A DNA stretch of 64,000 nucleotides. Origin: Pomacea canaliculata. Taxonomy: Eukaryota > Mollusca > Gastropoda > Architaenioglossa > Ampullariidae. Below the pieces are notes generated by a model. It saw nothing but the letters and a program-made list of their open reading frames with translations. It had not been told where the DNA came from and made no database searches. Every line of letters starts with the position of its first letter. The first letter of the stretch is position 1. Positions 23,301 through 35,600 of the stretch are shown here, in pieces. The position numbers were made by a program, and so were the translations under genes. The stretch covers positions 17,958,055 through 18,022,054 of the forward strand of contig NC_037599.1 in the NCBI RefSeq assembly GCF_003073045.1, read 5' to 3'.

Positions 23301-26300
23301 TTTCTTTATGTCCAATAAATAATTCATACAAAGAAATGCAGAATGCATCTAAAATTAGATAACATCAAAAAGAAAGAAATACCTGTGGGATGTAGAACAG
23401 CTTTCCTTTCTCTGGTTTTGTAAGAGTTCCACCAAACAGGGGCCACAACTAAGGTTAAAAAAAAAAAAAGGGTCACAGCTTTCTTTCTTTGATTTAACTT
23501 TTTAAAAACTTTGTTTACAAAGTAATTAACAGCAGCTTAAAATCACAGTTTCACTAACCATAGAAAATCAATTCAAATAGAAACTGCCCTCTTGGATCCC
23601 TATAGCAAAACAATATCATTTAAAACCAGGCAACATAACAATAAAAATGACATGAATAATAGAAATAGAAAGAAAAAAAAGAAAATCAGAGCAATCTAGC
23701 ATCAACATCTTAATAAATGAATATTCTACAAAAGTTTGACAACCTCTGACTTCATACATCTTGATGTAACACAGAAAAATTATCCTAGCATCCCCCAGGA
23801 GGCTACGTCTTCTCCTAAGCCAATAGATGTAGTAACAAGCTGAGATCTTACCTCCCCTAGGATCCTGAAAAGGGAGCTCTTGCCACAACCATTGGGACCA
23901 CACACAAGAACATTCATTCCCGCCTTCACCTGTGCACAAATGCACACACTTTCAAATACTGTTTGATTAATATGTGCAATGTAATGCCTGTTGTAAACCA
24001 TAATTTTTAATTTTTAAAAATCTGCAATATTCTCTTTACAATAAGAATCAGCAAATGCTGACGTACATGAATCAAAGTTGTTAATTTACTAAATACTACA
24101 ATTTATGCCTATGCTCAATCATGTTGTGTCATCCATGCACTACAAACTCTTAAAGAGAATCCAGTTGTACTGCAAACTGATGTCACATGTTGAGAGCACA
24201 CAATGGCTTCTCTGCTTTATACTTTAAGTAACAGTCACTTTCTAATTAGTTCACTTTAGTTCACTAGTTCTTCAAATCCACAATTAAGATGTCCCAATTT
24301 CCATGACACCACCTCATTCTGGTTTTTAAAATAGTTTTCACTGCTATCAAAAGCACGTGTATGAGTGTGTGTATGTGCTCTGTACATACAGCCCAGTACC
24401 TCAAATGACAGTTCCTGAATGAGAACATCCCCATTAGGTGTTACTAGAGGAACTCTGTCAAACCTGATTGAGACAAAAATGGAAGGCTATTAAAAGTAAT
24501 ATCGATAAGTTTTTCAACCCAAAGTTTTAGACAAGTTCTTCAGACATATAGTGTAATCGTTCGTTTACATGGGACATTTTTTATTTTGTTTGAGAAGGAA
24601 GAAATCTTTCCTTTATTGTCTGAATAATAAGCAGCAGCCCACTTACCAATGAGTAAGTGCTTATAGCTTAAGGTAGGATTAAAAATGATTTCAGCTATGC
24701 ACAATTTTCCTGACATGCATGATAGTATTAAAGATGCCATCAGCTACTTGACATTCACGAGCATTGTAAAGACGTTAATTCTCACACTACTTATTTTACT
24801 GTACAGCAGCCATTTTTTGTTTAGTTGAAGAGTTTTTGAATTGCTATAAGTGTACTGATGGAAGTACTCACCTGATAATATGATCTTTCACAATGATTTT
24901 CCCATTGCCTGGCTTCAACTGAACACTGCTTTTTTCCCCACCTGCAAGAACAATAAGAATAGAAAACACTAACATCAGCCATATTCTTTTTACAAGGCAT
25001 GGGGCAAGCAGCCTTGAAGAGGTTAGAGGTTACCAAATCAAGGGCAGCAAGGGGGAGAGAATTATTGCTTTACATCAAACCAACAAGCCATGTAAACAGG
25101 TGTCATGTGCCTGACACTACCTATGACAATATCTGAACTCAGAACACCAAACCCTCACTGTATTAGTGATTTGTTTTCAACCTTTACCCCATCTGACTAC
25201 CCAAATGACAGCAACAGATCTGAATTGATTAGTATAGCCCTTCCTGACAACTCAGTTAATTACTTGTTTATCATTGGCCCTTTAGAAATTATTTGCAAAT
25301 AGACACTAATATGTGTGGCCTCGCAGCTGTATATCCTCTAGCACACAGGTAGATACACATATCCACACCACTACAAAAACCAGCATATAATTTCTCAAAA
25401 CATGAACAAGTTGAGAGTAGAGTTGGTAGAACAAATTAGGGGTCATATTATTTCAAAGAGGCTTGAAATCTTGTTTTAATACTACAGTAGGAAGCCTCTT
25501 TCAATATGACAGTAGCAGTATTACTAACTCTAGCAGACCAGCTACTGTATTAAGACAGAAAAACCAAAACAATCTTGTTAATGTCCTATTGTAACTAGGT
25601 TGGAAAGTCTAATTGTAACAGGCTCATCACTACCCAAATAAAACTAGCTCTTTACTGTCTTTTATGTAACATGCTTGTTGCTGTTTTGTGATCACTTATA
25701 CCTTTCTGAACATTAGCAGTCACCATTGTCCTTTCATATAGTCCACTATTCATGTCATCCAGCACCTTAATCAGTTCTGTCACTCGTGCTGTGAATCTGT
25801 AAAATAAAAACTAAAGTGCAAGATCTCAGACCATAACAGAAGAAGAAATTATTTGCCAAGTGACATTCCACTAGCAATTTGACTTCATGATGGCTGCCAC
25901 TTATTCGACAAATAATAATAGTAATTTTAATTATAAAAATACAGTTATTAAAAATAAGAGTACAAATACAGAAATTATTAAATAATTTGGAATTTGATTT
26001 TTCACTCTGTAAAAAAAAGCTGCTATTTAAAAGGCCAGATGGCAGACACCTTCTGTCTTAATACTTTGCAATACAGCTGCCAGTGTCTAGCAAGCTGAAC
26101 TTACCCAGCCAGTCTGGTCATTTCCCGACCTGCTAGCACAATCCTGCCAATGGCCTCAGCCATTTTAACCAACATGCGACCACTCTTGTAATAGTCCTGA
26201 AATTTAAAAAAAAAAAAAACAACAGATTTTTAACAAAATGTTAGTTCTGCAAAACATCCTTTTCTTCATTGTTTCCTCTTGCTCCTTTAGTCTAGAATCT

Positions 26301-29300
26301 TTATAATCGTCAACAGTGCCATATGGTCATCCCTTTTCATTAATATCTGTTTTACACCTTCTTGTTTTTTGAGTAGTTTTTGCAAGTCTCACTAAAAGTT
26401 TTTTAAAAAACTTACCAACCTATCCTTTAAGGATTCAGAAATTTCTCTTGTGGTTTTTATGACTCACTGAAATAAGAGTTCTGGTGTTACAAATCATTTA
26501 AGTCTCCTTACCCATTCAAAAAATAAGGAGAAAAGTTCTTTGTACCTCTAACAGCTCACTATGTGTTGATGTCTTATGGCGTGGATGTGCTAGGTTCAGG
26601 AATGGACGGCTGACCACAAGGTATCCCACAACGGTAGCAATGTCTGACACCGAAAAATAAAGACTTCCTTAATAACAGACCACTAGGATACTTTTGCATA
26701 GCTGATATTATACCAGTCAAAATACAAAATCATTTAATATTTTCAATATTTAGGCCTCTGGAATATCAAAATCTCTGGTAATACAACATATTTGCTCAAA
26801 TTCTAAAATATCGACAAGCAAGCATGATCTTACATTTTGCAATGATGTTATCTAAAAACCCCATCTGCATCCGGAAGAAGATAAATGTCCTCAGATGATT
26901 TACCTGAAACAGTAAAACAAGGGTATGGTAACAGACAGCTGCAATGATTCAAATAACTGCAGTCTATAACAAGAATATATAAAGTCAAATAAAAATTATT
27001 AAAATGCAAATTTTTAAGTTGAATGCAAGCAAATTACCAGTTTATTGAATGTAGCAATGATCGTGCGCTGTTCTCGTTTCTGTCCTTGGTAAAAGGCAAT
27101 CTCTTCACTGAAAAAAAACAAAAAAAAAAACAATCCATATTAGCTGTGAGGACATATTAAAAATTTTTGTGTGTTCTTCATTTACTTTGAGGCAAAAAAA
27201 GAATGACAACATCTCAATTTCAAGCTTGATTGGTTTGTGTTTGTTTTTTTGAAAAAAAACAAGTCACCCATAATGAGTGCATTGCTTACCAGTTTGTGAT
27301 GAGACGGGAGTTGACATAGCGATATTCACCCTCCAGTTTCTGCTCTGTGACTGTCATTCGACCAATCGGTCTACGCAATCTATACATCATGACATTAAAA
27401 CACTTGTGAAAAAATTCAGACCTACCTTACAAACAATTTCGATACAAAATCTCTTGCAAGACTTATTAAATGCAACTATGCCTGACCTTTGCAAAATAAA
27501 ATAATCCTTCTTACATTTAAGGATATTCTCCAGCGATATCTAGCTTTTATTACAACTCTCATATGCAAAAGATGTCAATTTGGCATATCGTCACATATCT
27601 AATTTACTGGAAGAAAGATACAAATTAAAAAATTTTTATCTAATGAACTTTTCCTACAAGGAATTTCTTAAACTAAACTATATACTTTTATGTACAATTG
27701 TTAATGTAAGTACCATCTAAGTTATTAGTCACAATAGGACAATGTGTGCATTACAAACCTGGTGAGTACTGCTCCAGAAAAAGCCAGGTATAGCAGCATG
27801 TATGCTGGGCCCTATAAATGCACATACACAAGCATGCGCGCACACACACACACACAATGTCTTTCATTTATTAAAATTGCTAGTGATTTATAAAGAACTT
27901 AAGGTCATGTAATTACATCTCTAAAAATGTTAAATAGGCAAACTTTATACAAATTTGTAACTCACAAATGTGTATATATTTTGTATAAAAAAAAAATCAT
28001 CTCTCTCCCAGATTCTTGTTTCATTCACTCTAAAACAACATCAATTTGCTTATTCCATGAATGATAATAATGATGCTGCTGCTTTTTTTAATGGCAAAAG
28101 ATGACAGTAAGGCTGATGAGATGCTGGTGATGTTATAGTTTGTAATTATGATGAAACCTTACCTGGGCACCAATGGCCCCTGTGAGTTTTACAGTATACA
28201 GGAAAACGTCCAAAATTGGCTGGAAAACAAATCAAATAACAAATCTAATAAAAGCTGTCTTGTTAATAATGTTGAATACTGGTCTTACTCTCTGCTAGGA
28301 AATTTATTGGGTTGGTGTGTAGTCTACTTACATATCTTTCTTTGAAACAGTCTCAGAGAAAACAACACATACACAAATATCTATGAACACACACAAATAC
28401 ACATACACACACATTCACACACATGCACCATTAAAATGCATCATGAGAAGAAACAAAAAGAAGAGAAGGAGAGAAAAAGCAATACAAGGATTCCAAGATG
28501 CAGGACAAAATAGTGAGAGAGCCAATCAGAAATGTCGGAGCAGACATCACCTTGCTGAGATTAGAATACAGCTCTGCTACGGAGTCACAGAACCTTTCCA
28601 CATCTTGGGTCAAAAGCTGGTCTGCATTTGCAATGCGATTGTCAAGGTTACTCATCTTGTAGAAAGTGAAACCTCTGCAAAAGAAACCAAAATATGTTAA
28701 AAATAATTTATTAATACAAAGAACTTGTCAAATGTTTATTCCAACTTTACTGACAGTTTGTGACCTTTGCTTTAAAGAAATTAGCTCCAGTTAATGAAGC
28801 TCAACACTGATGAAGTTTTAAACTTAATTCAATCATTTTATTGCTTTCAAAAAGAAAAAAAATCAGCAATACTATACAAAACAACCATACAAAAATGACA
28901 TGGGCAATCTATAGTATACCAGATACTCTAAGATATCCCATGCCAATGAGCTTCACTTGACCCCACTGACCTCAAGTATTTGCTGTACAAGTGCTGTGAA
29001 AGGCGAGTCCTGAATCTTAGTTTTAGCTCACTCAGGCCATACTGCAAGTTGACAAGCATAAACCACATTTATAGATCATTTAACAACAGTTTTAAAAAAA
29101 AAAATCACAGTTGGTCTCTTGATTAGATATAAAATCCACAACAAGCAACAAGGAGGATCTGCTGCCTCAACAACAAGGTGATCTGCTGCATCGTATTGAT
29201 AAGACCAGAAGGAAGCATAAAAAATGCAGTCTTTTCTGTGTTTATGAACTGGAGGTATATCATCACCTCCGAAGTTGTTTAACATCTGATACATTGCTTC

Positions 29301-32300
29301 TGGAACTATGAGGTCTGGACTGCACAAAAAGAACCTTTACTGACCAATGAGATACATACACCTCTAATTCATGACTACAAAATCTGTTCCATACACAGAG
29401 TTCAAGAATTTAAGTAAATATCCTGGTTATCAAACATCATTTCAATTTTGGGACAGAAAGTCCAATAAAAACCTAGTTGAATAATTAAGATGGCATTTTT
29501 AAAGGAAAAGGGAGTAGGAATGAAAGATAAAATTAAAAATATTTCTGAGTAACTTGTTCTTTTACTATGTCAGTATCATCTGGTCAAAGAGTAACTTTAT
29601 TACCATTAAAGATCAATGCATTTTACCTTGAGCATGTTGTTCACCACAGAGATCTGAAATCCCCCAATAAATGATTTATTAAATAAACATGACCTTTTAC
29701 AGATAACTTATGCTCACAAAAACTGCAAAAGCAACAAGGCATGAATTACAGTTAGTGCCAGTGGTTAACACTATCTAAAGTCAACATTGAGAAAACTCTA
29801 CTTTTTTATTATTCTCATTATCATTAAACATTATGAAGGAACAATGCTGGTGTCTGTTAAACTTGACAAGCCCTAACAATAACTCTGGTCAAACATCTTT
29901 GAAATGCAAGCTTACAAAAAGCAGTTCTGAGCAGGGGGGTTGGGAGGGAAATCAACTCACAGCTGGCATGGCATAAATGAACTTAAACAGGTGGGTCTTG
30001 AAAAGAGCAACATCTCGACCAATGATAGCACTGAAAAAAATTAAACATTTTTTTTTTCAAACTCCTTTACAGGAATTTTTTTTAAATTAGACCATCAGGT
30101 AACTAAATTTAGAAAAATCCCACCAATAATGTATAATTTAACATATTGCAATACATATACACAGATATGGAAATGATCTACTAAGATTTGCTTCTCATGA
30201 TGACCAAAGTTCTGCAACCTTATTATTTCAATAGTAGATTAAAACATATGTGAGCATTAACTTCTATTTGGTGTTATTTGTATAAGCATACCTTTCAATG
30301 GCTGTTCCATTCTGGATCATCCAAACATCAGCATATGTCCGTGCAATCAGAGACATGGCCACCAAAGCCAAATACCATGTCTGGTTTACAAGACAAATAA
30401 AAATCTCAACACGTAAAAGCCCCATCCTATTTAATTTCTAAGAAGTGAGGAGGAGTAAAAGTTGAACGAAATCAAAACTTTAGAAAAATCACCTAGCCCA
30501 GCTGTATAAATACAAAGATTTCCATGCATATGTGCATTATAGACACATATTTGAGATTACTGGCAAGTGACAGAAAACAACAGCACAACTGTCCATGGAA
30601 ACTAGCTTAAATCTAGATCTATATATATGATCATCAACGCATAATTTTAAACTACACATTAAGCCCTCTTTCTCTCTCTACATATATAAAAACTTTAACA
30701 GGGGCCTCAATAGTTACCTCCATTGTAAACCATCCAGGAACTAAGATTTTAAGAATGGCCTTCAACCTCCTAAAAGCAAAAAGAAGAAAAAAAATACCAT
30801 AGAAAAATGTACAGAATAACATGTGTTACTCTAAAACTAATGGTATAAAGCAAAATAAAAAAGTGGCTGACAAAATTGATGCAACTCTTTCTGAGCAAGT
30901 ATTAGAGATGAAAACAACAAGCTAAAATTAAGACCATATGTTCTGCTAATGACAACAATAAGAGTTAGATTTTTAATATATCAATAAGGACACTACATAA
31001 ATTGTAAGTCAAAATATTGATCATACACAGATAAGGTTCATGACAAAGAAAATGAACATTCTGCTGAGGTATTATTACAGCTGACTTTGACCTACAAACA
31101 GATGACCTGAGAGGCCCTGCTTATGATCTTGTTGTCAAGTTCCAACTTACATTTCTCAGGTGTATTAATGGAAAATGTGGAATCAGCGGAACTCTGAAGA
31201 CTAATTAACACTTGAAAATAATCTAGCAATAGTTTTCACCTGCTTCTGACCAGCAGATTTACTTGAAAATGAAAAAAACCAAACCATGAAAGCATGATTT
31301 TACAAATTGGAAGTGTGCACCTAATACCTGTAAGCTTGACACCTTATAAATGCTACTTATTATTATTATTATTGTTTCTTCAAAAAGTAAACTTCTTCTT
31401 AGTTCATTACTATTTCCAAGTTTATTGTTCTCACCTGATAAAAAGGGCATCAACAGCAGCCTTTTCCTTTCTGGAGTCATGCTAAAATGAAAAAAAAAAA
31501 AAGCTTATGTTTACATTAAATAAGCCTTTTAATTTCCTAACAACCACCATTATATCATATTTGGACAAACTCAGTCTCAAGCTTTGCGAATCAAGAAATA
31601 AATAGGAAGTGTATTATAAAACAATGTTTACACCATTTTCATAACTACTGTTAATAAGTTTTCTTTTTGAAATTTGTTCACCATACCTGTGCAATAACAA
31701 CTTTGATCTCTTCCTCAGTTTTCCTGAGAAAAAAAAAGAAACAGCTAGTCACACTATCATGCTGCTTATGGGTAAATCTTTTACGGCATGGAAAAGTAAA
31801 AAGAAAAAAAAAAAGAAGTAAATATGGTTGATAACTGTTATTAGAAAAGCAAAGAGAGAAACTGTCAGATAAGTTCCTAAATTTAGAAAATATATATATT
31901 TAATTAAGGTGATGATGCTAATGACCGTGGGGGCTAATTATTAATGGTGGCGGGGAAATAGCCACATAGTCTGCTTATTGTGAAGAACAGTGATTAAATG
32001 GAAACTATTGAACACTTTAATACTACCCAACCAACCCTATCCCGATGTACTAAAATATACGTTTACTAAGCAATTTTGTCGTTTTTATGCACACAAAATG
32101 AAAGCATCACAAATAAATAAATGATAAGAAAACATGTAAGAAATATATTATATATTTTTCGATATTCTCACAGATTTAGCACCGGAAGATAAGCATAACG
32201 AATGGTGGTCAATGTCCAACTTCGGTTCCAATAAGTAGATCACACAAGCGTTTTCATCTTCTCAAAAAAGTTAAATATATGGAAAACGTGCGAAAAAAAA

Positions 32301-32427
32301 AATCAGGAATTTACCCCTTTTTTTGTTGTGCAGTTCGGGAGATGTGTCGATATGCCAGATAAATCCCAAGCCCCACAGCGGTAACTAAAGCTGAATTTCT
32401 CGACGTGAGTTTACTCTGAGCCGCCAT
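20329..32427 (-). CDS. ABCD3: Peroxisomal membrane ABC half-transporter ABCD3 (PMP70)
   Basis: Twenty-seven coding exons in transcript order: 32315-32427, 31687-31723, 31435-31481, 30718-30769, 30292-30380, 29961-30030, 29627-29653, 28971-29041, 28551-28674, 28163-28219, 27759-27811, 27290-27379, 27038-27107, 26834-26903, 26546-26643, 26105-26196, 25702-25796, 24872-24941, 24400-24463, 23852-23929, 23383-23448, 22973-23086, 22434-22484, 22153-22197, 21725-21829, 21185-21241, 20329-20406. They give 660 residues (human PMP70 has 659) with every phase joining and no internal stop. Membrane-domain hallmarks include [13 protein letters not shown], the EAA-like [13 protein letters not shown] and [13 protein letters not shown]. 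The nucleotide-binding domain has Walker [10 protein letters not shown] (474-482), signature LSGGE (572-576), Walker B FAILDE (592-597) and switch His626. Family members dimerise and import long-chain and branched acyl-CoAs and bile-acid intermediates into peroxisomes. One intron uses a GC donor. Confidence 0.97.
21725..23929 (-). CDS. ABCD3: ABCD3 nucleotide-binding domain exons
   Basis: Exons 20-25 encode the ATPase core: Walker A in 23852-23929, FYIPQ in 23383-23448, [15 protein letters not shown] in 22973-23086, EREGGW-like [10 protein letters not shown] in 22434-22484, [13 protein letters not shown] in 22153-22197, and Walker B with the [12 protein letters not shown]-loop in 21725-21829. 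All catalytic residues are present, so the transporter should be active. Confidence 0.95.
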
Positions 32428-32686
32428 CTTGTTTTTGTACCTATGACGCTAGAAACAAACCAAGTCAACAAAAAATATAATATAGCATGTGCAGCTTAGG
32501 TAATTTAAGAAAAATCTATTAGTATATTTGTTGTGTGTCAGTATTATACCATTCTTGATACAAAACATGAAGACATTTTTTTTCTTGTCTCAAGGGCCAT
32601 AACTCTTTAGCCTTCCCCCGCGTGGATGTAGAGGTTGTTGACTGTAGCTGCTTGGTAGTTCATGTTTGAGATTTAATTAAAGGAAA
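32428..32686. promoter_or_regulatory. Shared promoter region between ABCD3 and UTP3
   Basis: Only 259 bp separate the divergent start codons of ABCD3 (32427, minus) and UTP3 (32687, plus). A bidirectional promoter is therefore likely. At the ABCD3 start the minus strand reads CAAGATGGCGGCTC, a good match to the YY1 consensus AAnATGGCGGC, which often overlaps the start codon of housekeeping genes. No TATA box is evident on the UTP3 side. Promoter use is inferred. Confidence 0.6.
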
Positions 32687-35600
32687 ATGAAAAAAGGGTA
32701 AGACTTGTGTATGTATGCTCACTTGTAAGTAAATGTTGATATGCTAACACTGGCAGATTAATGATTAAATAATATTCAAAACGTTAATTTCCCACGTTTC
32801 TTGGAATAACTAAAACGGCATGATATTTGTGTATGGGGTATACAACTGTTTATTCACAATCAATCGATTTTTTTACTCATTGTGCCACTTGGCTTTGGGA
32901 AATTTATTTTCAGTCTTTTGACAGTAACATTTACATTAATGTGTATATGGGATGGTTATGGTTTAGACGTAAAAACCTGTTGATAAGATTGTATCTTGTT
33001 ACGAAATTACTTCGAAACTGAGATTTGTGGACTCGAAGTGAAATATGCAGCAATAATTCTAACGTTTTCTAGAGGGAAGAAAAAGTCGCGTGCTGAGGAG
33101 GATGAATCGGACCAATATGATGATGATATTGATGCCTTCCATAAACAGAAAGAAAAGGTACTATCTATACTGAGAATATATGAATATGTGAGCGATTTAT
33201 CATGTTTGTGTATTATGTAGTATATCCCTAATAATATGAAGATGTGCATAGATGATTTGGTTTCAAATAATAGGCACATAAATATTACCATGCATATGTT
33301 AATATCATATTTGTATGCTTCAGGTACGAATGGCAGTGCTTGATCTTAGTGAAAGGCCCATTTTCTGTGTAAATTCATGCTAGCAGTTAAATATTTCTGT
33401 GTTTTGTACATGTCCATTGAAAACTTTAAAATTTTGAAAGTTATGTCCACAGTTAAAATCCAGATTCTGCTAAAGATTCCATCAATATCTGCAGAATAAA
33501 ATTCCTGCAAAAAGTCAAAGCATTTGTAAAATGAAATTATTATAAATAGTATTTTGTATAAATTATGATCTACTAATATTCCTTGTTATTGATGTGACTG
33601 CTTTATTCAATATGTCATTTTTTAATTGATACAGATTCTGCTTGCTGATAAAAGTGGTTTTGATAGAGATTCATCAGAGGAGGAGGTAAGAACAACAGTA
33701 CAAAATTGGATTTAATGCTTTGAAAATTTCTTAGTTTTTAAATGGGGACTGGTCATTTCACCCCACAACAAAAGTCAGTGCATTCCACTTAGGTCCATTT
33801 CATACCAGAACCGAAAAGTTCTAGGTGAGACAAATTGACTTTTGCTGTGGGACAAAATAGTAGGGACCAAATGGTCTTTGGGCAAAATGACCTATGACCT
33901 TTTAAATAGACTGCAATACAGTAAAACCTATAATGCCTGTGATTGTGTTTGTTTGTTATATACACTTTTGCTTCATAGACCAGGTGGATTAATTGAAAGG
34001 ATTGCTTTTGTTTCTTGTTTTATAATTAGAAATGCTTTGATATTTTTCCCCAGGAAGTGCTGAATGTAGCCGAAGATTCTGACAGCGATGATGAAGACAT
34101 TGCAGCATACAAACAGCAACTGCGACAGATCAACCGTAACAAGTTTAAGAAAAAGTTAGACAGTGATCTGGAAGAGGAAGCTGAAGAATACGATGGTAAA
34201 TTTAAGTATTTCTTAAAATTGATCAATAGCAGTATTTCCTTTTGTCTTCATTGTTGTTACTGTATTGTTTAAGTCTGTTTGTATGGTAGTGGCATCATTC
34301 TTCCTGAATAGAAACAACTAAACCAAGACCTTAAATGCTTAAGGATCTAGAGGGGCAAAATGCGTCATGTGAGAAATGTACATAAATATTCCTGTACAGT
34401 ATTCAGGGCTTCTGCTAAGGCTAAATTCTTTGGGGTTCCAGGGACCCCTTCTTTCAGATTTTAAGACCCAAATTTGAAGGGACTTGACGAAACTTGAAGG
34501 GGTCCTCCGAACTTTTAATGCGTACTGTACGCAATTTTTTGCGTAAGCAGAAGCCCTGAGTATTGTCATGGGCACAGCCAGTTATACTAATTTAGTGATG
34601 GTATTGCCACAGTTTGACTATTTCTGTGTTAAGTATCTATGCAACAAAATGTTATTCACTTAGATTTTAAGTAATAGGATCTTTCAAAAAGCTCAGACTT
34701 GTGATTTGCTTTCATGCAGATATGTTCAAAGTCTGGGGACATAATTCATATAGAAAAATATTCCATTAATAAGCATATGTCTTTCCTTAAGCACCTATGT
34801 AACTTTGGTTCTTCTGATCATGTATATGGCTGCTATGCATTTTTTTTTTTTTTTTTTTTGGGCAAAAAGAGGAATGTATGCTATATTATAATTAAATTAC
34901 TAGAAATCTGCAAAAGTTTGACATCCAAGATCAGTTTTTTTATATTTTGTATGCTTTTTTTGTGTGATCATAGCATCAAATTAGTTACTATCATTCAGTT
35001 GCAAATGAAAGGACATCCGATATAATACTGGTGTGGTTTCATTTGTGACTGTTATTTGTTAATTTGTAAACAACAATGGATTTGTTAATTGCTTTTTTAT
35101 TACTACTTTACTCTTCGTTTTACAGACTTACCAGACGCAAAAGCATGGGGTGCAAAACGTTCATGGTTTCAAGGTGGTGATGTGCGGGACAACAGAATTG
35201 GTATGCAAATGTATAACTGTCTTGTGAGAAGCTGGACTAATTTATTAATTTAAATATTATTAAAATTTGTTATAAGTACGGAATCAAGGCAGTTTTAAAA
35301 GCATTAAAAATAAACTGTGGTTTGGAAAGCTTTTAAATAACTTACAAAAGCATGTATTAGTATTGTGGATTTTGCACTTGCAATGTACACAGAACTCTCT
35401 GGCTCTGAAGATGAGGAGGGCGTGGCAGCACTTGGAAGAAAAAGAATCACTGGCTATTCAGCAACGATTAGCAGCTCAGCTTGACGAAGATGATTTTGGC
35501 ATTGCACAGCTGGTTCAGGTATTGTCTCAAGTATCTGTCATCAAATGTTTCAAGATATGAAGCTTGTCCTGGATTTATCTCTGGGTGGGGGTTGAGACAC

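Noticed and set aside
35361-35392. Upstream acceptor at 35360 for UTP3 exon 6
   Set aside because: It would keep frame but inserts an unrelated hydrophobic stretch and removes the acidic ELSGSEDEE; its pyrimidine tract is weak.
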